From Roseateles noduli (GTDB taxonomy: Bacteria > Pseudomonadota > Gammaproteobacteria > Burkholderiales > Burkholderiaceae_C): DNA of 64,000 bases. The stretch spans positions 62,001 through 126,000 of the forward strand of contig NIOE01000008.1 in NCBI GenBank assembly GCA_002205125.1. The letters run 5' to 3'. Position numbers and translations under genes: made by a program. The notes below the pieces were generated by a model that ran no database searches, was not told where the DNA came from, and worked only from the letters and a program-made list of their open reading frames with translations. This document shows, piece after piece, positions 18,528-25,432 of this stretch (its first letter is position 1; every line of letters begins with the position of its first letter).

Positions 18528-19076
18528 ATGCGCATCCTCGGCATCGACCCCGGCCTGCAGACGACGGGCTTCGGCGTCATCGACGCGGACGGTCCGCGCC
18601 TGTCGTACGTGGCCAGCGGCACGATCAAGACCAACGCGCTGCCGACCGGCGACCTGCCGGGGCGGCTGAAGATCCTCTTCGACGGCATCCGCGAGGTGGT
18701 GTCGCGGTATCAGCCGACCTGCGCGGCGGTGGAGATCATCTTCGTCAACGTGAACCCGCAGTCCACGCTGCTGCTGGGACAGGCGCGCGGCGCGGCACTG
18801 ACGGCGCTGGTGTCCTGCGACCTGCACGTGTCGGAGTACACCGCGGTGCAGATGAAGAAGGCCATCACCGGGCACGGCGGCGCCGCGAAGGCGCAGGTGC
18901 AGGCGATGGTGGCGCGGCTGCTGAAGCTGCCCGGCGAACCGGGCAAGGACGCGGCCGACGCGCTGGGCATCGCGATCATGGACGCGCATGCGCGCGTGTC
19001 CTTCGAGGCGATGGGCAAGCAGACGACGCTGCAGCGGCGCCAGCACGCGCAGTTCAAGGGCTCGCGGACGTACTGA
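18528..19076 (+). CDS. ruvC: Holliday junction resolvase RuvC
   Basis: A 182-aa endonuclease. The RNase H-like fold shows the acidic residues in [14 protein letters not shown] (D7), VEIIFVN and [15 protein letters not shown], plus [17 protein letters not shown]-like [20 protein letters not shown] lies 7 nt before the ATG at 18528. RuvC resolves four-way junctions together with RuvAB, but ruvA and ruvB do not follow; a convergent cupin gene does. It may be transcribed with the acyltransferase and cdsA genes. Confidence 0.95.
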   Translation: MRILGIDPGLQTTGFGVIDADGPRLSYVASGTIKTNALPTGDLPGRLKILFDGIREVVSRYQPTCAAVEIIFVNVNPQSTLLLGQARGAALTALVSCDLHVSEYTAVQMKKAITGHGGAAKAQVQAMVARLLKLPGEPGKDAADALGIAIMDAHARVSFEAMGKQTTLQRRQHAQFKGSRTY

Positions 19077-19122
19077 GCGCACGGGTGCATGCCGCGCGCT
19101 ACGCGCGCTTCGGCGGGTCTGT

Positions 19123-19632
19123 TCAGGGCTCGTCCTGCCAGTAGTCGAGGTCGCCCTCGCCCACCTTGCGGATGGCCTCGAACGGACGGGTCGCCTTGTC
19201 GGGGCCATGCTCGGCCATGAACTTGTTCGAGTCCGGATAGACGCAGACTTCCGGCTGCTCCATCGTGCTGACGGACAGGTACTTCAGCGGCGCGTCCGAG
19301 GTGTTGATGATGTGGTGCGGGTACTCGGGCCCGGCGGGGATGAAGATCACGTCGCCGGCCTTGATCGGCAGGCGCTCGCCGGCGACGCGCAGCGTGCCGG
19401 TGCCTTCGAGGACGATGAACATCTCCTCCTGCGCGTAGTGCAGGTGATAGGGGCAGGTCGTCCTGCCGGGCTCGACGATGTCGTAGGACGCGCCGAGCTT
19501 GCGCGCGGCGGTCCCGCGGGCGAGGCGCGCGAAGCGCGACTCGTACAGCGGCTCGCGTTTGAACGAGGTCAGCTCGGCCTCGTGGAAGTTGCGGATCAGC
19601 TCGGCGGCAAGCGCCTGGGCGCGGTCGGTCAT
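19123..19632 (-). CDS. Cupin-domain protein
   Basis: A 169-aa cytoplasmic protein with one cupin barrel. Motif 1 is CPYHLHYAQEEMFIVLEGTGTLRVAG (H, H, E ligands) and motif 2 is AGDVIFIPAGPEYPHHIINTSD (final His). The C-terminal extension (PEVCVYPDSNKFMAEHG, then DYWQDEP) is seen in a conserved cupin group of unknown role. It could be a metal-dependent sugar or small-molecule enzyme, or a binding protein. AGGAG lies 8 nt before the ATG at 19632, which decides the start over the longer frame. Confidence 0.8.
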   Translation of the reverse strand: MTDRAQALAAELIRNFHEAELTSFKREPLYESRFARLARGTAARKLGASYDIVEPGRTTCPYHLHYAQEEMFIVLEGTGTLRVAGERLPIKAGDVIFIPAGPEYPHHIINTSDAPLKYLSVSTMEQPEVCVYPDSNKFMAEHGPDKATRPFEAIRKVGEGDLDYWQDEP

Positions 19633-19816
19633 GCTGGGGTCTCCTGGCAGCGAGTGGGCAACCCGCAGACTAGTGCCCGGTACGGGATCGGGCAAATCCC
19701 GTGGTTGCATCCGCTGTTGCCCCGTTGTTGCCTCGCAGTTGCAAGGGAATGTCTCGCAGGTGGAATAAGCTGCCCCTCTGCCGTGTTTCTTCAGTACCTA
19801 TCCACCAGGAGACCCC

Positions 19817-20194
19817 ATGAAGATCACCCTGAAGCTCACCGCCGCTGCCGTCCTGATGGCCGCTGCCGGCCTGGCCGCCGCGCAGACGGCCCCTGCGACC
19901 GCCAAGGGCGACGCGCTGGTCGGCCCGAACGACATGACGCTCTACACCTTCGACAAGGACACCGCCGGCAACGGCAAGAGCGTGTGCAACGGCGGCTGCG
20001 CCACCAACTGGCCGCCGCTGATGGCCCGCGCCGAGGACAAGGTCTCCGGCGACTGGTCCATCATCACCCGCGACGACGGATCCAAGCAGTGGGCCTACAA
20101 GGGCAAGCCGCTGTACTTCTGGGCCAAGGACGCCAAGCCCGGCGAACGCAACGGCGACGGCATCAACCAGGTCTGGCATACCGCGAAACCTTAA
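19817..20194 (+). CDS. Secreted Yx(FWY)xxD-repeat protein (COG4315-like)
   Basis: A 125-aa exported protein: signal peptide 1-22 (ending LAAAQT), then two copies of the secreted-repeat motif, LYTFDKDTAG and LYFWAKDAKPG, with NGGCATNWPPL between them carrying two Cys. This family is of unknown function and is often annotated as a lipoprotein, though no lipobox is present here. The gene lies 29 nt upstream of an ECF sigma factor and its anti-sigma gene, an association seen repeatedly, so it may be part of that regulon. Confidence 0.8.
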   Translation: MKITLKLTAAAVLMAAAGLAAAQTAPATAKGDALVGPNDMTLYTFDKDTAGNGKSVCNGGCATNWPPLMARAEDKVSGDWSIITRDDGSKQWAYKGKPLYFWAKDAKPGERNGDGINQVWHTAKP

Positions 20195-20223
20195 GCGCCT
20201 TCCGCCCGCAGACCGACCCGCCC

Positions 20224-20757
20224 ATGCCCCTGGTCCTCGACGAAGCGCTGCCGCTGCTTCCCCGTCTGCGCCGCCATGCGCGGCTGCTGTGCGGCGACCA
20301 TGCCCGGGCGGACGACCTGCTGCAGGACACGCTGGAACGCGCCGCCCGCAAGGGCGCGCTGTTCCATGCCGAGGCCGGACCGACGCGCCAGGACGCCCTG
20401 CGCAACTGGCTGCTGACCTTGATGCACCGCCTCTACCTGAACCAGCGGCGCGACGCCCGCGAGGCGCTCCACGATTCGCTGGACGAGGACGACGCGCCGC
20501 AGCCCGCGATCGAGGAACCGCAGCAGCGCGTCGCCCTGCGGCTCGATCTCGAACGGGCGCTGGCGGCGCTGCCGGCCGCGTCGCGCGAGATCCTGCTGCT
20601 GGTCTGCGTCGAGGAACTGAGCTACCAGGACGCCGCCCGCGTGCTGGACGTGCCTGTCGGCACGGTGATGTCGCGGCTGTCCCGCGCCCGCGAACGGCTG
20701 CGCCTGTCCATGGACGGCGCCGCGCCGGGCCGCCCGCCGCTGCGGGTGGTGAAATGA
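20224..20757 (+). CDS. ECF (sigma-70 family) RNA polymerase sigma factor
   Basis: A 177-aa regulator. Region 2 is visible as HARLLCGDHARADDLLQDTLERA and region 4 as LPAASREILLLVCVEELSYQDAA with VLDVPVGTVMSRLSRARERL. Length and the missing region 3 fit the extracytoplasmic-function group. It is followed 10 nt later by the anti-sigma factor gene and preceded by a small secreted protein gene. The inducing signal is unknown. Confidence 0.9.
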   Translation: MPLVLDEALPLLPRLRRHARLLCGDHARADDLLQDTLERAARKGALFHAEAGPTRQDALRNWLLTLMHRLYLNQRRDAREALHDSLDEDDAPQPAIEEPQQRVALRLDLERALAALPAASREILLLVCVEELSYQDAARVLDVPVGTVMSRLSRARERLRLSMDGAAPGRPPLRVVK

Positions 20758-20767
20758 GCGCCGCATC

Positions 20768-21688
20768 ATGACGCACGACGAGATCGACATCGACGACCCC
20801 ACCCTCCACGCCTACGTGGACGGACAACTCCCGCCCGAACGCGCCGCGCAGGTCGCGGACTGGCTGCTGCGCCATCCGCGCGCCGCGCAGCAGGTGCTCG
20901 GCTGGCGCGAGCAGCGCGAGTCGCTGAAAGCCCTCCATCGCGACTGGCTGGACGAGCCCGTGCCCCCGTCACTGACCACTGCGTTGCGCCCGCCCGCCGC
21001 GAATGCCCCGCGCTGGCCGCGCGCCTGGGCCGCGGCGCTGCTGCTGGCGGTTGGCCTGGGTGCCGGCGTCGCCGGCGGCTGGGGCGGTCACGCCTGGTGG
21101 TACGGCAAGAAGGAAGCCGCCGAGGTAGCCGCCGCCGCGGCCGCCGCGCGCGCCGCCGGCCGCGATCCGTCCATCCCCGAATACGTCCGTGACGCCGCCA
21201 TCGCGCACGCCGTGTACCAGCCCGAGAAGCGCCACCCGGTGGAGGTCGGCGCCGACCAGGCCGATCATCTGATGCAATGGCTGAGCAAGCGGCTCGGACA
21301 GCCGCTGTATGCGCCCGTGCTGCGCGACTACGGCTGGAAGCTGGTCGGCGGCCGCTTGCTGCCGGCAGGCGACGACGCCGCGGCGGGCACGTCCGCCGGC
21401 GCCTCCAGCGGCGCAGCGCTGGCCCGCGCGCAGTTCATGTACGAAAACGAAGCCGGCGAGCGCTTCACGCTCTACGTCAGCACCGGCGCGAGCTCGCCCG
21501 AGGCACCGGTGGCCTTCCGCCTGATGCAGCGCGTCGAGGCGGGCCAGACCACGCGCAGCCTGTTCTGGATCGACGGCAAGCTCGCCTACGCGCTCAGCGG
21601 CAACTTCGACGAGCGACGCCTGCGCGTGCTGACCGACCTGGTCCACGCGCGCATCGGCATGATCGCGCGGGCGTCCTCCGCGCCTTGA
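20768..21688 (+). CDS. Transmembrane anti-sigma factor
   Basis: A 306-aa protein. The N-terminal cytoplasmic part (LHAYVDGQLPPERAAQVADWLLRHPRAA) is the usual anti-sigma helical start, but the HxxxCxxC zinc motif is absent. One membrane helix is at about 81-100 (WAAALLLAVGLGAGVAGGWGG). The C-terminal 200 residues are periplasmic, with a Tyr/Trp-rich domain like those of RsrA-unrelated anti-sigma proteins with DPS-IPEYV and LFWIDGKLAYALSG segments. It most likely sequesters the sigma factor encoded just upstream. Confidence 0.8.
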   Translation: MTHDEIDIDDPTLHAYVDGQLPPERAAQVADWLLRHPRAAQQVLGWREQRESLKALHRDWLDEPVPPSLTTALRPPAANAPRWPRAWAAALLLAVGLGAGVAGGWGGHAWWYGKKEAAEVAAAAAAARAAGRDPSIPEYVRDAAIAHAVYQPEKRHPVEVGADQADHLMQWLSKRLGQPLYAPVLRDYGWKLVGGRLLPAGDDAAAGTSAGASSGAALARAQFMYENEAGERFTLYVSTGASSPEAPVAFRLMQRVEAGQTTRSLFWIDGKLAYALSGNFDERRLRVLTDLVHARIGMIARASSAP

Positions 21689-21769
21689 GGTCGGCGGGCG
21701 CGCGGTCGTCGCGCCGGCCATCGCCCTGACCTTCCGGCGGTCATGACCCGGCGGGCACAATGCGCCGCC

Positions 21770-23521
21770 ATGTCTCTCACTCGCCTGATCCTCGGCCACA
21801 TCCGAGGCCATTGGCGGCCGTACGCCGCCAGCGCGCTGATGCTCAGCACCATCGCGGTCCTCACGGTCTGGATCCCGCGACAGGTCGGTCACGTCGTCGA
21901 CGCGCTGGTGTCGCACCGCCTCGCCGGCTGGGACCTGATCGGCCAGCTCGGCCTGCTCGTGCTGGCCGGCCTCGCGATCTATCTGCTGCGCGTGGGCTGG
22001 CGCCTGGCGCTGTTTCGTACCGCCTACGAACTCGGCCGCCAGCTGCGCATGCGGCTGTATGCCCAACTGACAAATCAAGGCCCCGCGTTCTTCCACGCGC
22101 AGCGCACCGGCGACCTGATGGCGCTGGCGACCAACGACGTCGACGCCATCGAGATGGCCGCCGGCGAAGCGCTGCTCGCCGCCTTCGACGGCTCGCTGAC
22201 GCTGGTCCTCGTGCTCGGGATGATGACCATCAGCGTCGACTGGCGGCTGGGCCTGGCCGCGCTGGTGCCCTTCCCGCTCATGGCCTACGCGTTCTGGCGC
22301 ATCTCGACGCGGATCCATGTGGCCTCCGCCGATTCGCTCAAGCGCTTCTCGACGCTGAACCAGCAGGTGCAGGACAGCCTCGCCGGCGTACGCACCGTGC
22401 GGGCGCTGGGCCTCGTGCGTCGCAGCCGCGAGCAGTTCGGCGAACTCGCCCGCGAGGCCGGCGACGCCTCCTTCCAGGCGCAGCGATGGGAAGCGATGTT
22501 CGAGCCCGCCGTCGGCCTGTCGCTCGGCGCGGCGACGGTGATCGCGTTGGGCGTCGGCGCGTGGCTGGTCGGCACCAACGTCATCAGCATCGGCCAGTTG
22601 ACCGCATTCACGATGTACCTCGGCCAGCTGATCTGGCCGATGTTCGCGGCGGGTTGGGTGCTCTCGCTGCTGGAGCGCGGACGCGCCGCGTGGTCGCGAC
22701 TGCAGCCGGTGCTCGACGCGCCGGTCAGCCTGGTGGACACCGGCACCCGCGACCTGCCGGCAAACGCCGACATCGCCTGGGACCGCGTGTCCTTCCGCTA
22801 TCCCGGCATGGCACAGCCAACGCTCGAAGACATCGCCCTGACGCTGCCGCCGGGCCGCACGCTGGGCATCGTCGGCGCGACGGGTTCCGGCAAGTCGACG
22901 CTGCTGCGCCTGCTGCTGCGCCAGTACGAGCCCGACGCGGGCGCCGTGCGGCTGGGCGGCGTCCCCGCGCCGGAGATCCGCCTGGCCGCGCTGCGACGCA
23001 CGCTGGCCTGGGTGCCGCAGGAGCCCTTCCTGTTCTCGGCCTCGGTGGCGGACAACATCGCCCTCGCCCGCCCGGACGCGACGCGCGAGCAGATCCGCGC
23101 GGTGGCGGAACTCGCCGCCGTGCACGACGACATCGCCCGACTGCCGCAGGCCTACGACACGCTGGTCGGCGAGCGCGGCGTGACGCTGTCCGGCGGCCAG
23201 CGCCAGCGCATCGCGATCGCGCGGGCGCTGCTGGCCGAAGCGCCGGTGCTGCTGCTCGACGACGCGCTGTCGGCCGTGGACAGCGGCACCGAGACGCAGA
23301 TCCTCGACCACTGGCGCGAACTGCGCCAGCGACATCCCGAGCGCAGCCTCGCCGTCGTCAGCCACCGGCTGTCGGCGGTGATGGAGGCCGACGAGATCGT
23401 GGTGCTGAAGCAGGGTCGCATCGTCGAGCGCGGCCGTCACGACGAACTCCTCGCGCTGGGCGGCTGGTACGCCGGCCAGTGGCGATACCAACAACTGGAG
23501 GCCAGCCTTGACGCCGCCTGA
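21770..23521 (+). CDS. ABC exporter half-subunit (MdlA-like), degenerate catalytic site
   Basis: A 583-aa protein with an N-terminal six-helix exporter domain (1-310) and a C-terminal ATPase. Walker A GATGSGKST is near 370, the signature LSGGQRQR near 472 and Walker B near 495. Walker B reads LLLDDALSAVD: the usual catalytic Glu is Asp, as in the degenerate half of heterodimeric exporters such as MdlA. The start at 21770 (MSLTRL) was preferred to an ATG 27 nt upstream because transporter homology begins there. It overlaps the next exporter gene by 14 nt. Confidence 0.85.
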   Translation: MSLTRLILGHIRGHWRPYAASALMLSTIAVLTVWIPRQVGHVVDALVSHRLAGWDLIGQLGLLVLAGLAIYLLRVGWRLALFRTAYELGRQLRMRLYAQLTNQGPAFFHAQRTGDLMALATNDVDAIEMAAGEALLAAFDGSLTLVLVLGMMTISVDWRLGLAALVPFPLMAYAFWRISTRIHVASADSLKRFSTLNQQVQDSLAGVRTVRALGLVRRSREQFGELAREAGDASFQAQRWEAMFEPAVGLSLGAATVIALGVGAWLVGTNVISIGQLTAFTMYLGQLIWPMFAAGWVLSLLERGRAAWSRLQPVLDAPVSLVDTGTRDLPANADIAWDRVSFRYPGMAQPTLEDIALTLPPGRTLGIVGATGSGKSTLLRLLLRQYEPDAGAVRLGGVPAPEIRLAALRRTLAWVPQEPFLFSASVADNIALARPDATREQIRAVAELAAVHDDIARLPQAYDTLVGERGVTLSGGQRQRIAIARALLAEAPVLLLDDALSAVDSGTETQILDHWRELRQRHPERSLAVVSHRLSAVMEADEIVVLKQGRIVERGRHDELLALGGWYAGQWRYQQLEASLDAA

Positions 23522-25283
23522 GAAGAGCGCCCAGAACGCTCAGAACGACCATTCCCCGCGCGAAGCGCTGGCGCTGCTGGCGCAGGCCGCCGCGCCGGAG
23601 CGCCGCGGCCTGCTGAAGGGTCTGGGCTGGCTCGTGGTCGCCGCCTCGCTGGAGGCGATCGGTCCGATCCTGGGCAAGCACTTCATCGACGCGCACGTGC
23701 TGCCGCGCAACTTCGAGCTGGGCTCGATGGCGCTGCTGCTGGGCGCGATGCTGCTGGCCGGCTGGACCGCGAGCCTGCTGCGCTACGCGCAGCTGCGCCG
23801 CATGGCCTCGGTCGCGCGGCGCTCGGTGCTGCGCCTGCGCGAGCAGGTCTACGCGCACGTGCTCGCGCAGCCGATGGCCTTCTTCGACCGCAGCATCACC
23901 GGCCAGCTGCTGAGCCGCATCACCAACGACACCGACGCGGTCAACAACCTGTACCGGCAGGTGCTGTTCGTGATGCTGGACTCGACCATCGTCGTGGCCG
24001 GCGCGCTGGTCGCGATGGCCTGGCTGGACTGGCGGCTGATGCTGATCGTGCTGGCGCTGGTGCCGGCGAGCTCCGGGATCATCTGGCTCTACCAGCGCGC
24101 GAGCAGCGGCCCGGTGCAGCGCGCCCGCGCGCTGCGGGCCGAGCTCAACGCGCAGATGGCCGAGAGCATGGCCGGCATGGCGATGCTGCAGTCGGCCGGC
24201 GCGGCGCAGCGCTTCGCCGCGCGCTACGAGACCGCCAACCGCGCGCAGCTCGAGGCGCGCGTGCAGGAGCTGCGCGCCAACGCCTGGCTGCTGCGTCCGG
24301 CGCTGGACCTGCTCAACGTGCTGCTGATCGTGACGGTGATCTACGGCTTCGGGCTGCGCGAGCTGTCGGGCCTGGAGGTCGGCCTGCTGTACGCCTTCCT
24401 CGCCTACATCGCGCGCGTCGTGGAGCCGCTGATCCAGATCACGATGCAGTTCAGCCAGCTGCAGCAGGCGCTGGTGGCCGCGTCGCGCGTGCGCGCGCTG
24501 CTGCGCGAGCCCTGCGAGCCGAGGTCCTACCGGCCGGACCTGGTGGTCGGCGCGGGCGCGATCCGTTTCGAGCATCTGCAGTTCGCCTACAAGCCGGAGC
24601 AGCCGGTGCTGCGCGACCTGGACCTCGACATCCCGGCCGGCAGCTTCGTCGGCATCGCGGGGCACACGGGATCGGGCAAGTCGACGCTGCTGGCACTGCT
24701 GCTGCGCTTCTACCAGCCGCAGCAGGGCCGCATCCTGATCGACGGCCAGCCGCTCGATCAACTGCCGGACGAGACCTTCCACGCCGCGCTCGGCCTGGTG
24801 CCGCAGGAGCCCTATCTGATCGCCGGCAGCGTGCGCGAGAACATCCGCATGGGCCGCGCGATCTCCGACGAGAAGATCGAGGCGGCGGCCCGCGCCTCGC
24901 GCGCGCACGAATTCCTGAGCGCGCTGCCGCAGGGCTACGACAGCCGGCTGGGCGACGGCGGGCTGGCGGTGTCGACGGGGCAGAAGCAGCTGATCGCGCT
25001 GGCCCGCGCGCTGGCCGGCGATCCGCGCATCCTGCTGCTGGACGAGGCGACGGCCAACATCGACAGCGCGACGGAAGCGCAGGTCGGCGAGGCGCTGCGC
25101 GCGCTGCGCGGCCAGGTCACGGTGATCGCGATCGCGCACCGGCTGTCGACCATCCGCGAGGCCGACCAGATCGTGGTGCTGAACCACGGCCACCTGGACG
25201 AGCGCGGCACGCACGACGAGCTGATGGCGGTCGACGGCGGGATCTACCAGCGGCTGGTGCAGCTGCAGGCCTTGGAGGAGTGA
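23508..25283 (+). CDS. ABC exporter half-subunit (MdlB-like)
   Basis: A 591-aa partner of the preceding gene, starting at a TTG inside it. It has six membrane segments, then an ATPase with Walker A GHTGSGKST (about 385), signature VSTGQKQL (about 487, where the standard is LSGGQ) and Walker B LLLDEATANID with an intact Glu. The altered signature faces the Asp-bearing Walker B of the partner in the dimer, so one ATP site is degenerate and one is competent. This is the layout of MdlAB/TM287-288-type multidrug-like exporters. The substrate is unknown. Confidence 0.85.
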   Translation: MTPPEKSAQNAQNDHSPREALALLAQAAAPERRGLLKGLGWLVVAASLEAIGPILGKHFIDAHVLPRNFELGSMALLLGAMLLAGWTASLLRYAQLRRMASVARRSVLRLREQVYAHVLAQPMAFFDRSITGQLLSRITNDTDAVNNLYRQVLFVMLDSTIVVAGALVAMAWLDWRLMLIVLALVPASSGIIWLYQRASSGPVQRARALRAELNAQMAESMAGMAMLQSAGAAQRFAARYETANRAQLEARVQELRANAWLLRPALDLLNVLLIVTVIYGFGLRELSGLEVGLLYAFLAYIARVVEPLIQITMQFSQLQQALVAASRVRALLREPCEPRSYRPDLVVGAGAIRFEHLQFAYKPEQPVLRDLDLDIPAGSFVGIAGHTGSGKSTLLALLLRFYQPQQGRILIDGQPLDQLPDETFHAALGLVPQEPYLIAGSVRENIRMGRAISDEKIEAAARASRAHEFLSALPQGYDSRLGDGGLAVSTGQKQLIALARALAGDPRILLLDEATANIDSATEAQVGEALRALRGQVTVIAIAHRLSTIREADQIVVLNHGHLDERGTHDELMAVDGGIYQRLVQLQALEE

Positions 25284-25432
25284 CCCGACGGGTCGCATAT
25301 CGCACAGGCATGGACTGACCCTCCTCGAATGGGGGATCAAAGCGGTGTCGAGGCGCGGGCGAATGGCGCCCGATTCCCTAGAATCCGCGCGCCCTGGACG
25401 TCAGATCCTGCGGCATCCAGGGAGTCCTCCTC

